From IMG/VR virus record IMGVR_UViG_3300044796_000665, positions 1-24,905 of that record: a DNA stretch of 24,905 bases; one strand, written 5' to 3'. Numbering within the stretch: position 1 is the stretch's first letter; every line of letters starts with the position of its first letter. The position numbers and the translations under genes are program-made. Positions 1 through 7,640 of the stretch are shown one piece after another. The notes under the pieces were generated by a model. That model had not been told where the DNA came from. It made no database searches and saw only the letters and a list, made by a program, of their open reading frames with translations. The stretch is from a virus.

Positions 1-363
1 ATGGCGGCACGGACCCGGAGCTTGGCGGTTGTCACGGTCCTGATGGCCTTGTCGGTCCAGGCGTCACCCGGCCGCGCCCAGATCGATCAACCGCCCGAAG
101 TCCACGCGGCGCCAGCAACCGACGCCGCCGTCGACGCGGCGTTCCAGTGTCCGGAATCCCTGGCCGGCGACGCCCAGCGCCTGCGGGCCCTGGTCGACTA
201 CTTCCACTGGGTCCAGGCGCGCCATCCGGATTGGAGCGTGGCGGACGCCGTGGAATACAAGAAGGACCTGTTGGTTCGCCATCAATGCACGGCCAGCCTG
301 CGCGACCTGGACGACTACGCCGCGCGCGAGTGGTCACCGCCGAGCTCTCGCCGGCAGCACTAG
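1..363 (+). CDS. Small secreted protein of unknown function
   Basis: A 120-residue protein with an N-terminal Sec-type signal peptide: basic residues at 4-6, a hydrophobic stretch at about 8-20, and a likely cleavage after Ala26 (GRA|Q). The mature part is short and has two cysteines (Cys50 and Cys96) that could form one periplasmic disulfide, plus an aromatic helix-like segment (VDYFHWVQARHPDW) at about 65-78. I do not recognise the family. The ATG is the first base of the window, so no ribosome-binding site can be checked and a longer form cannot be excluded. It is followed by an AT-richer gap and then the phage terminase, so it is more likely a host or boundary gene than part of the packaging operon. 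No function is proposed. Confidence 0.55.
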   Translation: MAARTRSLAVVTVLMALSVQASPGRAQIDQPPEVHAAPATDAAVDAAFQCPESLAGDAQRLRALVDYFHWVQARHPDWSVADAVEYKKDLLVRHQCTASLRDLDDYAAREWSPPSSRRQH

Positions 364-636
364 CACAATAGTGACGTGTGGGCACGCAATGGCCCGTCTC
401 GGATTGACAGCATGGCGAATCTAGCGCTACAAGTCCGCACGGTCGGGAGTTGCGCCACCACAATCTGATGTCGCGACCCAGAGCCAACCTATCATACTGT
501 TTCAGTGGGTTAATCGACCGCGCTCCGCTAGAATGTCATCCGCGTCGACCGGAAAAGCCGATCCGGGCCTCAATATACGTACATGCTCCGCCGTCGTCCT
601 ATCGTGACTTGCTGTCACAGAATTTCGCAATTGATA
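364..636. other. Gene-free, relatively AT-rich stretch upstream of the terminase operon
   Basis: I see no convincing coding frame, tRNA or long repeat here. The short open frames lack start and ribosome-site support and lack the strong third-position G/C bias of the neighbouring genes. Base composition is visibly less GC-rich than either side. The stretch contains a GAATC site (417-421; GANTC is the CcrM methylation motif in Caulobacterales) and, near its end, the inverted repeat described separately. It probably holds regulatory DNA and perhaps the junction between host and phage sequence. Confidence 0.5.
604..618. promoter_or_regulatory. Interrupted palindrome, candidate operator or activator site
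   Basis: GTGAC (604-608), five bases, then GTCAC (614-618): a perfect five-base inverted repeat spaced like a dimeric regulator half-site pair. It lies 18 bp before the -35 element of the putative terminase promoter, a position usual for an activator. The regulator is not in the window, so the role is inferred. Confidence 0.35.
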
Positions 637-666
637 TTGACCTATTGGCGAATCCGAGGCTATAAG
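637..666 (+). promoter_or_regulatory. Putative housekeeping promoter for the terminase/late operon
   Basis: TTGACC at 637-642 matches a -35 element. Downstream is GCTATAAG at 659-666, which fits both a sigma-70 -10 hexamer (TATAAG, 18-bp spacer) and the Caulobacter-type -10 consensus GCTANA (16-bp spacer). A GAATC (GANTC) site at 650-654 lies between the two elements. Transcription would begin near 672, just ahead of the first phage gene. Confidence 0.5.
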
Positions 667-727
667 TCGTCACGGTCGAGAAATGCGCTTCCACCGCGCG
701 CGGCGCGAGCCGGAGTTGTTCTCCCCT

Positions 728-1171
728 ATGACCAAACCTTCCGCTTCACGCGGACTGGCTCGGCGAGCGCCGCCGGTTCTGCGCCATGACGACGTCGCCT
801 TGGCCAAGCTGGCTGAGCTCGGCGCCATCCAATGTACAGTGGCCGAAGCCGCCCAGATCTTCGGCGTGCCGGACAGCCGGATGACCAATTTCTTCGCCCG
901 TAACGGGCGCGCCCGTACGGCGTTCGAACAGGGGCGCGCCTTGGTCATCGAACAGCCGCGCATCACCCAATTCAAACTCGCCCAGACTAGTCCGACCATG
1001 GCTGTCTTCCTCGGCAAGCACTACCTCGGCCAAGCCGATCGGCGGGAGTGGGATCAAAGTGCCGCCATCGAAGCCTCCGAAGCCGCGCCAAGCGTCCGAA
1101 ATAAGCTCGCTGCCTTCGCAACCGCCCCACAGCCGGCAGGCGATCGCCACGGCGGGTCAAAGGTTCGATAA
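728..1171 (+). CDS. Terminase small subunit-like DNA-binding protein
   Basis: A 147-residue protein directly upstream of, and overlapping, the large terminase. In phage packaging the small subunit binds the packaging site and regulates the large-subunit motor. The segment 'GAIQCTVAEAAQIFGVP' reads as a helix-turn-helix, followed by the motif 'FLGKHYLGQ', which I know from small phage packaging proteins of this type. I prefer ATG 728, with GGAG at 712-715, over the in-frame ATG 683, which would leave a leader of only about ten bases after the predicted promoter; the 683 form adds 15 residues. The last 113 bp are also read in another frame as the start of the terminase large subunit, which may explain the low-complexity C-terminus. 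Identification rests on position and the HTH, so the family is not certain. Confidence 0.65.
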   Translation: MTKPSASRGLARRAPPVLRHDDVALAKLAELGAIQCTVAEAAQIFGVPDSRMTNFFARNGRARTAFEQGRALVIEQPRITQFKLAQTSPTMAVFLGKHYLGQADRREWDQSAAIEASEAAPSVRNKLAAFATAPQPAGDRHGGSKVR

Positions 1172-2474
1172 CTCCGACACTGTCGCTCTCAAGTACGTCT
1201 GGCCCTTCTGGGCCCGGCAGGCCCAGCTGCCGCCGCCGGGCGACTGGCGCTACTGGCTGATCCTGGCTGGCCGCGGCTTCGGCAAGACTCGCGCCGGCGC
1301 CGAGTGGGTCAGGTCTCAGATCGCCGCCGGCTGCCGCCGCATCGCCCTGATCGGCCCCACCGTCGCCGATGTCCGCGATGTGATGGTCGAGGGCGAGTCC
1401 GGCCTGCTCAACATCAGCTCGCCCCGGGAGCGGCTGACCTACCAACCATCGCGCCGCAGGGTCATCTGGCCCAACGGCGCCGTGGCCTTTCTCTATTCGG
1501 CCCAGGAGCCGGAACGCCTGCGCGGCCCTCAGCACGACGCGGCCTGGGCCGACGAACTGGCGGCCTGGCCGCGGGCTCAGGACACCTGGGACCAGCTCCA
1601 GTTCGGCCTGCGTCTGGGCGCCGATCCGCGTGTGGTGATCACCACCACGCCCAAGCCCTTGCCGGTGGTTCGCCAACTGGTTGCCGGCCCGTTCGGCGTC
1701 GTCACGCGCGGGACGACCTACGACAACCAAGCCAACATGCCCGCCGTGTTCATCGACGGGATCATCAAGCGCTACGAAGGCACACGGATCGGCCGCCAGG
1801 AGCTGCACGCCGAACTGCTCGGCGACGTGCCCGGCGCGCTGTGGCCGTATGAGACCATCCTGGCGGCGCGGATCGCCTCGCATCCAGATCTTCAACGGGT
1901 CGTGGTCGCCGTGGACCCATCCGGCTCAAGCGGTCATGACGACGGTGACCAACAGGGCATCGTGGTCGCCGGCCTCGGCGTCGACGGCCTGGGCTACGTG
2001 CTGGCCGACCGTACTTGCCGGCTGTCGCCGCAAGGCTGGGGACGCCGCGCCATCGAGGCCTTCGACGCCTTCGGCGCGGATAAGATCGTGGCGGAGAAGA
2101 ACTATGGCGGCGAGATGGTCCGGTTCACGATCCAGGCCGTGCGCTCAAGCGCGCCGGTCTCCCTCGTCACCGCTTCGCGCGGCAAGATTGTCCGCGCCGA
2201 ACCCGTCTCGGCCCTCTACGAACAGGGCCGCATCCGCCATTTGATCCCCGACCTGGCCGATAATCCGCTGGCCGAACTGGAGCGCGAACTGCGCCACGCC
2301 ACCTCCAACGGATATCTCGGCGAGGGTTCGCCCAATCGCATGGACGCCCTGGTCTGGGCGTTGACCGAACTGTTCCTGTCCGAGCCGGTGCCCGGAGGGG
2401 CGTTCCTGGTGCTGGCCCGGCGGGAATTGGTGGAGTTGGAGTTGGCGAAGCAGGCGGGAAGACCAGATCCGTAG
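1059..2474 (+). CDS. Phage terminase large subunit (packaging ATPase/nuclease)
   Basis: A 471-residue DNA-packaging motor. The N-terminal ATPase has Walker A 'AGRGFGKT' (70-77), Walker B 'WADE' (Asp165-Glu166 with the catalytic Glu) and the coupling motif 'TTTPKP' (195-200). The C-terminal RNase H-like nuclease that cuts concatemers shows 'VAVDPSGSS' (Asp286), Glu346 in 'VAEKNYGG' and Asp429 in 'NRMDALVWAL', the expected acidic triad. The start is GTG 1059, preceded by GGGAG at 1044-1048. No other usable start lies between there and the conserved region, so the 113-bp overlap with the small subunit appears genuine. Length and motif order are normal for the family. It acts at the portal vertex together with the portal gene downstream, from which it is separated by an oppositely oriented dehydrogenase. 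Confidence 0.95.
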   Translation: MPPSKPPKPRQASEISSLPSQPPHSRQAIATAGQRFDNSDTVALKYVWPFWARQAQLPPPGDWRYWLILAGRGFGKTRAGAEWVRSQIAAGCRRIALIGPTVADVRDVMVEGESGLLNISSPRERLTYQPSRRRVIWPNGAVAFLYSAQEPERLRGPQHDAAWADELAAWPRAQDTWDQLQFGLRLGADPRVVITTTPKPLPVVRQLVAGPFGVVTRGTTYDNQANMPAVFIDGIIKRYEGTRIGRQELHAELLGDVPGALWPYETILAARIASHPDLQRVVVAVDPSGSSGHDDGDQQGIVVAGLGVDGLGYVLADRTCRLSPQGWGRRAIEAFDAFGADKIVAEKNYGGEMVRFTIQAVRSSAPVSLVTASRGKIVRAEPVSALYEQGRIRHLIPDLADNPLAELERELRHATSNGYLGEGSPNRMDALVWALTELFLSEPVPGGAFLVLARRELVELELAKQAGRPDP

Positions 2475-2595
2475 ATCACAGTGGTTTGAGCGGATGAGCT
2501 CGGCGCCGCGCCGGGGAGTCGATATCGGAACGTTCCGGCAACCCCATTCGTTAATTTATGGTTAACAAAGAGAACAAAGCAGGACCGCTCGCGCC
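2475..2595. other. Convergent intergenic region with a 12-bp palindrome
   Basis: This gap separates the 3' ends of terminase (plus) and dehydrogenase (minus). It contains the perfect palindrome CGGAACGTTCCG at 2526-2537 and an AT-rich patch at 2550-2580 including GTTAAC. Read on the minus strand the patch is T-rich, which would suit transcription ending there, but there is no classical GC stem followed by a T-run. Confidence 0.35.
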
Positions 2596-3474
2596 TCAGT
2601 TCCTCGCGTTCAACGCGGGCGGCGATCCAGGCTCCAATCCGGCCAGGGCGGGACTCCTGGCCGACTTGTCGAACGCCTGCAGAATCCGTTGGAACCGCGC
2701 CTCCACCGCGGCGCGCATTTCCGGATGGGTGAAGACGTAGAGGTCGTTGTCGCGCACCGCTTCGAGCACCCGCGCGGCCACCGGCTCGACCGGTATGCCG
2801 GCCAGGACCGCGGCGCCGGACACCAGGTCGCCTTCGCGCGGGGCTTGCTGCTGGTCGGGGCCGTAGCCGCCTTGCCGATTGCGGCGGCTTTCGTGGATGC
2901 GCGTGCGCACATAACCCGGGCAGAGGATCGACACGCCGATGGCTTTGGCCGCCAGCTGCGCGGCCCAACCTTCGCTCATCGCCACCACGGCGAACTTGGT
3001 CGCGCAATACGGCTCCATTCCCGGCGGGCTGACCATGCCGGCCATGGAGGCGGTGTTGACGAAGTGGCCGCCCTCGCCGTGGCTCTCGATCAGCGGTTCG
3101 AAGATTTCCATTCCATAGACGACGCCCTTCAGATTGACGTCGATGATCCAGTCCCAGTCCTTTTCCGCCACCGTTCCGAACACTCCGCCCGCGGCGACGC
3201 CGGCGTTGTTGCACACCAGATGCACCTTGCCGAACTTGGCGATCGTCTGCCGCGCCGCGGCGCGTAGGGAGTCGCGGCTGGCGACGTCGGCGGTCACCGC
3301 TTCGGTCCGCACCTGCTTGCCGCGCAACTGGTCGACCGCTTCGGACAAGGCGGCGGGCTCGATGTCCGCCAGCATGACATTCATGCCTTCACGCCCGAAG
3401 GCCTCGGCCATCGCCAGCCCGATGCCGCTCGCCCCGCCGGTGATGAAGGCTGTCTTGCCGCGCAGATCCCGCAT
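2596..3474 (-). CDS. Short-chain dehydrogenase/reductase (SDR), cargo gene
   Basis: A 292-residue classical SDR: a cytosolic NAD(P)-dependent oxidoreductase with a Rossmann fold. Visible motifs are the cofactor loop 'TGGASGIG' (12-19), Asp37 after the second strand (suggesting NAD preference), 'NNAG' (89-92), Asn114, Ser143 and 'YCATK' (Tyr156, Lys160), the complete catalytic tetrad. The substrate cannot be read from the sequence. ATG 3474 is chosen because the Rossmann strand begins six residues later and a GGGAG lies just upstream; the open frame extends to 3591 but the extension has no family resemblance. The gene is intact and runs against the packaging operon, exactly between terminase and portal, which are usually adjacent. 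It is probably a lysogeny-expressed passenger or an insertion of host origin rather than a structural gene. Confidence 0.9.
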   Translation of the reverse strand: MRDLRGKTAFITGGASGIGLAMAEAFGREGMNVMLADIEPAALSEAVDQLRGKQVRTEAVTADVASRDSLRAAARQTIAKFGKVHLVCNNAGVAAGGVFGTVAEKDWDWIIDVNLKGVVYGMEIFEPLIESHGEGGHFVNTASMAGMVSPPGMEPYCATKFAVVAMSEGWAAQLAAKAIGVSILCPGYVRTRIHESRRNRQGGYGPDQQQAPREGDLVSGAAVLAGIPVEPVAARVLEAVRDNDLYVFTHPEMRAAVEARFQRILQAFDKSARSPALAGLEPGSPPALNARN

Positions 3475-3565
3475 CGTCGTTCCGCTCCCATGACGGCCGT
3501 CGGATGCGGCCTTGCCGGTCAAGGCTAACACCCCGCGCCGCGCCCGCACAAACAAAGGAACGGCC

Positions 3566-4909
3566 ATGCCACCCAACGGCGGTCTTCGCACCTCCCTGAG
3601 ATTCCGGGTTCAGTCCGGACCGCTGACCAACGCCTGGGGCGTTTTCAGCCCGGGCGCGGCCTTGACGCCGATCGCGCCGGAGCCTCCGCGCGCCTGGGAT
3701 TTCCCCCTGGGCGTCAACACCGTGCTCACCCCCCGGGCCTATGAGCCGTTCAGCTTCGCCCAGTTGCGCGCCTTCGCCAACGTGGAGCTGGTCCGGCTGG
3801 CCATCGAGACGCGCAAGGACCAGGTCGAGCGCCTCGGCTGGCGGATCAAGCCGCGCGACCGACACTGGGGCGGCGATGACGGCGTCGACGGAGGAGGAGG
3901 CGCCGATCCGCGCATCGCGGTGCTGGAGGCATTCTGGCGCAGGCCCGACGGGGCGACGCCCTTCGCCACTTGGCTGAGGCTGGCGCTGGAGGATCTGCTG
4001 GTGCTCGACGCGCCGGCGATCGAGCGGCGGCGCACCCTGGGCGGAGATTTGATCGGCCTAGACATCATTCCCGGCGACACCATCCATCCGATGGTCGACG
4101 AGACCGGCCGGCGACCTCGCGAGCCTGACGCGGTCGCCTATCAGCAGGTGATCAAGGGAACCGCCTGGGCCAACCTGACTAATTCCGACCTGATCTACGC
4201 GCCGCGCAATCCGCGCCCGAACCACAATTACGGTTTCGGCCCCGTCGAGCAGATCATCGTCACGATCAATACCTTGATCCGCCGCCAGGCCGCGCAGCTT
4301 GCCTATTTCACCGAGGGCAACACTCCCGCCGGCCTGCTCAACGGGCCGGAGGGCTGGAGCCCCGACCAGATCCGCGACATGCAGCTCTGGCTGGACGCGC
4401 GGCTGTCGGGCGCCACGGCCCAGCAGGCCAAGCTGTTATGGGTGCCGGCGGGAACCAGGTACCAGTCCTTCAAGGATAGTCCGATCAAGGACGATTTCGA
4501 CGAATGGCTGGCGCGCATCGTGGCCCACGCCTTCAGCCTGCCGCCGACGCCCTTCGTGCGCCAGATGAACCGTTCAACCGCCGGCGAGGACAAGGACCGC
4601 GGCCTGGAGGAGGGCCTCGAGCCGATCAAGCTGTGGGCCAAGCGGCTGATTGACGGTGTCATCCAGGACGAGCAGGGCTGTCCCGACCTCGAATTCGCCT
4701 GGAACGACGCGGTCGCGGTCGACCCCCTGCAGCAGGCCCAGATCGACGACCTTTGCTTGCGCAATGGCTCGGCGACCATCGACGAAGTGCGCGACCGCCG
4801 CGGCGAGGGTCCGCTGCCGGACGGCGCCGGCGCCCGCGCCAGAACCTACACCGCCTCGGGCGCGACCCCACTGACCCCCGCGGCTTCAGGAGCAGGGCCC
4901 AACCCATGA
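3566..4909 (+). CDS. Phage portal protein
   Basis: A 447-residue portal protein, the dodecameric ring at one capsid vertex through which DNA enters and to which terminase and tail attach. Portal-like features include 'LAIETRKDQVERLGW' (about 78-92), the central 'NSDLIYAPRNPRPNHNYGFGP' region (kept here as a partial read), the following 'TINTLIRRQAAQLAYF' helix, and a C-terminal part with 'LPPTPF' and 'EEGLEPIKLWAKRLI'. The start is ATG 3566 with AAAGGA six bases upstream; an in-frame TTG at 3512 lacks such a site. Position between terminase and protease, and length, agree. The stop overlaps the protease start (ATGA, 4906-4909), indicating translational coupling. Because the dehydrogenase runs the other way just upstream, the portal needs readthrough from the terminase promoter or its own promoter in 3475-3565. 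Confidence 0.9.
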   Translation: MPPNGGLRTSLRFRVQSGPLTNAWGVFSPGAALTPIAPEPPRAWDFPLGVNTVLTPRAYEPFSFAQLRAFANVELVRLAIETRKDQVERLGWRIKPRDRHWGGDDGVDGGGGADPRIAVLEAFWRRPDGATPFATWLRLALEDLLVLDAPAIERRRTLGGDLIGLDIIPGDTIHPMVDETGRRPREPDAVAYQQVIKGTAWANLTNSDLIYAPRNPRPNHNYGFGPVEQIIVTINTLIRRQAAQLAYFTEGNTPAGLLNGPEGWSPDQIRDMQLWLDARLSGATAQQAKLLWVPAGTRYQSFKDSPIKDDFDEWLARIVAHAFSLPPTPFVRQMNRSTAGEDKDRGLEEGLEPIKLWAKRLIDGVIQDEQGCPDLEFAWNDAVAVDPLQQAQIDDLCLRNGSATIDEVRDRRGEGPLPDGAGARARTYTASGATPLTPAASGAGPNP

Positions 4910-6015
4910 GATTGTATGGCGAAATCACCAAGGTCGAGCCTCAGGACGACGGCACGATCAAGGTCATCGGCGTCGCGTCCACCGGCGCGGTCGACGAGGC
5001 CGACGAGACGGTCCTGCCGGCGGCCATGAAGGCGGCCCTGCCGGACTACATGCGCTTCGGCGCATTGCGCGAAATGCATGGCATGTCCGCCGCCGGGGCG
5101 ACCCTGAGCGCCCAAGTCGACGCCGACGGGGTGACCCGGATCGAGACCCACGTGGTCGATCCCTTGGCGGTGAAGAAGGTTCAGCTCGGCGTCTACAAGG
5201 GCTTTTCCATCGGCGGCAAGGTGCTGGCGCGTGACCCGGCCAATTCCAAGATCATCACCAAGCTGAGGCTCAACGAGATCTCCCTGGTCGACCGGCCGTG
5301 CAACCCGGAGGCGGTGGTGGAGATGTGGAAGGCCGCGCCCGATCGGGATTCCCTCGCGCCGACCAACGCCGAGGTGATCGCCAGGGCCATCGCGCTCGCC
5401 GCCGCGGCCGGCCGGCCGGGACGCCATACCGAATTCGTGGTCAAGGCGCGCGAGGCCCTGATCGGGGAACGCGCGACCGAAGAGGCAATGGCGGCGATGG
5501 AAGTGGAGCCTTGGGCCGCGCTCGAATTCGAACAGCCCGATCAAGCCGCCGAGCTCATGGCGATCGCCAAGCTTGGCGCGCGAAACTCAGAGGCCGATCT
5601 GGCCCGGATCCAGGCCGCCCACGATCAGCTGACCGCGCTCGGAGCCCGGTGCGACGCCGCCAACGTGGACAAGGCCCAGGTCCATGACGATCTGACCAAG
5701 GCGCTGGCGCAGAACGCTCGCCTCGCCGGGGTTCTCGAGGCCGCCGTCCCCCGGATCGAGGAGATGCGCCAAACCATCGACGCACTCGCCAAGCGCCTCG
5801 AACAGATCTCCATCCAGCCTGCCGCGCCCAAGGCGGTCGTGGGCCTCATGCGCGCCGTGACCAAGGCCGAGGACGCCAACCCCGGCGCCGGTCCGGCTGG
5901 CGTGCTCACCGCCGAGGAGCTGAAGAAATACCTCGACGGCCTCCCCGAAGACGAACGCGGCCGCCTGCAACTGCGCGCGGCGCTGCGCGAGCCGATCAGC
6001 CTGACCGCGCGCTGA
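4906..6015 (+). CDS. Prohead protease with C-terminal scaffold-like region
   Basis: A 369-residue protein. The first ~150 residues look like a phage prohead serine protease: His58 in 'REMHGM', Ser101 in 'KGFSIGGKV' and the conserved 'LNEISLVDRPCNPEAVVEM' block (about 122-140). Such proteases clear scaffold from the shell during maturation. The remainder (about 200-369) is Ala/Glu-rich and helical, with a likely coiled coil around 'RIEEMRQTIDALAKRLEQI', and resembles an internal scaffold. No separate scaffold gene lies between protease and capsid, so the two functions are probably fused, as in other phages with protease-scaffold polyproteins. ATG 4906 overlaps the portal stop and has AGGAG at 4888-4892. 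A longer frame from TTG 4753 lies wholly inside portal coding sequence and is not favoured. Confidence 0.85.
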   Translation: MRLYGEITKVEPQDDGTIKVIGVASTGAVDEADETVLPAAMKAALPDYMRFGALREMHGMSAAGATLSAQVDADGVTRIETHVVDPLAVKKVQLGVYKGFSIGGKVLARDPANSKIITKLRLNEISLVDRPCNPEAVVEMWKAAPDRDSLAPTNAEVIARAIALAAAAGRPGRHTEFVVKAREALIGERATEEAMAAMEVEPWAALEFEQPDQAAELMAIAKLGARNSEADLARIQAAHDQLTALGARCDAANVDKAQVHDDLTKALAQNARLAGVLEAAVPRIEEMRQTIDALAKRLEQISIQPAAPKAVVGLMRAVTKAEDANPGAGPAGVLTAEELKKYLDGLPEDERGRLQLRAALREPISLTAR

Positions 6016-6034
6016 CCCGTTCAGGCCGCGACCC

Positions 6035-6067
6035 TTTTCCACGGCGCCCGCGGGCGCCTTTTCCACG
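6035..6067 (+). terminator. Hairpin between protease and capsid, terminator-like or processing site
   Basis: A perfect 16-bp palindrome GGCGCCCGCGGGCGCC (6043-6058), foldable as a six-pair stem with a CGCG loop, is followed by TTTT (6059-6062). The nonamer TTTTCCACG occurs on both sides (6035-6043 and 6059-6067). The short T-run makes it a weak terminator at best. Just before the capsid gene it could partially terminate transcription or protect the 5' end of capsid mRNA. Confidence 0.45.
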
Positions 6068-6088
6068 CCCCCAAGAAGGAGGCTTTTC

Positions 6089-7621
6089 ATGAACGCCATC
6101 GTCAATCGTGACGACGTCCGAAAGTCGGTCGTCGACTCCCTCTCCAACCCGTCTGAAGACATCGCCCGCCATGTGCTAGCCATGGCCGGGGCCAGTCCCA
6201 ACACCATCGAAAAGGCCATCACCACCGGTACCGGCCTGGTCGCCTACGACCTGCAGGCGCCGGCGAAAAACCTCTATCCCGTGAACACTCCGTTGATCCG
6301 CTCGCTGCCGCGGGTCGGCGGCGTTGGCACGGCGACCAACTGGAAGGCGATCAACGCCATCTCCGGCTCCGGCTTCGACGCCACCGGCTGGGTACCGGAA
6401 GGCCAGCGCGCCGGCCAGATGAGCTACGCCACCTCCAATCACTCCGCCGCCTACGCCACCATCGGCGAGGAAGACCAGGCGACCTGGGAAGCCATCAGCG
6501 CCGGCCGCGCCTTCGAGGACGTCCAGGCGACCATGACCACGCGGCTGCTGCAGAAGATGATGCTGAAGGAGGAGATGGCGGTGCTCGCCGGCAACGCATC
6601 GCTCCAGCTTGGCGTCCCGACCGCGCCGAACCTGGCCGCCGCCGGCTCCGGCGCAACCCTGCCGGCCTTGACCTATTCGGTGATCGTGGTCGCCTTGACC
6701 CTGGAGGGTTATCGCAACTCCAGCCTGGCCAACGGCGTGGCGACCTCCAAGATGGTCACCGGCGCGGACGGCAAGACCTTCACCATCAACGGCGGCTCCT
6801 CGAACAAGTCGGCCAACGCCACCCAGGCGGTCACCCTCGGCCAGACCTTGTCGGCCTCCGTGTCCTCGATCCAGGGCGCGGTGGCCTACGCTTGGTTCGT
6901 CGGCGCGGCCGGATCGGAGACCTTGCAGGCCATCACTGGCGTCAACAGCGCCGTGTTCGCCGCGCCTCTGGCCAGCTCCCGGCAGGCCGCCACGGCGATC
7001 ACCGCCGATTGCTCGACCAACGCCACCGGCTTTGATGGGCTCTTGACGACCGCGCTCAAGGCCGGAAACGGCGCCTACGTCAATTCGCTGGCCACCGGCA
7101 CGCCCGGCGTCGGCGCCGCCTTGACGTCTTCCGGCCACGGCTCGGTCAACGAGATCGACGCCATGCTGCAGAACCTGTGGGACCTCTACCAGGTCTCGCC
7201 GACGGTTCTGTGGGTCAACAGCCAGCAGCTCAAGGACATCGCCGCCAAGGTGTTGTCCACCGGAACCGCCCCGCTGCTGCAATATTTCCAGAACCCCGAG
7301 GCCGGCGAAGTTCGGATGACCGCCGGCGCGGCGATCGATTTCTACTTCAACCCCTTCCTCAACGGCGGCATGCGGATTCCGATCAAGATCCATCCGCTGG
7401 TCCCGCCGGGGACCATCCTGGGCTACGCGGCCGATCTGCCGCTGCAGTACCAATCCAACGACGTGCCCAATGTCGCCGAGGTCAAGGTGCGACGCGACTA
7501 CTACCAGGTCGACTGGCCGGTCACGACCCGCGCCCAGATGGTCGGCGTCTACGCCGAGGAAACCCTGGCCGTCTACGCCCCCTTCGCCATGGCCGCGATC
7601 ACCAACATCGCGGCGGGGTAG
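6089..7621 (+). CDS. Major capsid protein (HK97-fold) with Ig-like insertion
   Basis: A 510-residue main shell protein, placed after the protease and before the connector, with the strongest ribosome-binding site in the window (AAGGAGG, 6076-6082, six bases before the ATG), as expected for the most abundant protein. The capsid-like parts are about 1-175 ('LIRSLPRVGGVGTATNWKAI', 'GWVPEGQRAG') and about 315-510 ('LWVNSQQLKDIA', 'IDFYFNPFLNGG', 'LQYQSNDVPN'). Between them about 175-315 differs: rich in Ser/Thr/Ala/Gly with an Ig-like strand pattern ('GQTLSASVSSIQG', 'AVAYAWFVGAAGSETLQ'). I read this as an Ig-like domain inserted in a surface loop and displayed on the capsid. There is no obvious N-terminal scaffold segment. 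The fold assignment is by context and pattern, not alignment. Confidence 0.85.
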   Translation: MNAIVNRDDVRKSVVDSLSNPSEDIARHVLAMAGASPNTIEKAITTGTGLVAYDLQAPAKNLYPVNTPLIRSLPRVGGVGTATNWKAINAISGSGFDATGWVPEGQRAGQMSYATSNHSAAYATIGEEDQATWEAISAGRAFEDVQATMTTRLLQKMMLKEEMAVLAGNASLQLGVPTAPNLAAAGSGATLPALTYSVIVVALTLEGYRNSSLANGVATSKMVTGADGKTFTINGGSSNKSANATQAVTLGQTLSASVSSIQGAVAYAWFVGAAGSETLQAITGVNSAVFAAPLASSRQAATAITADCSTNATGFDGLLTTALKAGNGAYVNSLATGTPGVGAALTSSGHGSVNEIDAMLQNLWDLYQVSPTVLWVNSQQLKDIAAKVLSTGTAPLLQYFQNPEAGEVRMTAGAAIDFYFNPFLNGGMRIPIKIHPLVPPGTILGYAADLPLQYQSNDVPNVAEVKVRRDYYQVDWPVTTRAQMVGVYAEETLAVYAPFAMAAITNIAAG

Positions 7622-7640
7622 AGGCGCCTCCCAACTGCTT

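Noticed and set aside
450-665. Short open frames in the upstream AT-richer stretch
   Set aside because: Starts are weak and unsupported, codon usage is unlike the neighbours, and the frame runs through the predicted promoter.
364-682. tRNA gene or attachment core near the left boundary
   Set aside because: No cloverleaf-like sequence or matching direct repeat elsewhere in the window could be found by eye.
3475-3591. N-terminal extension of the dehydrogenase
   Set aside because: The added 39 residues match nothing in SDRs, while ATG 3474 sits at the normal distance before the cofactor motif with a ribosome site.
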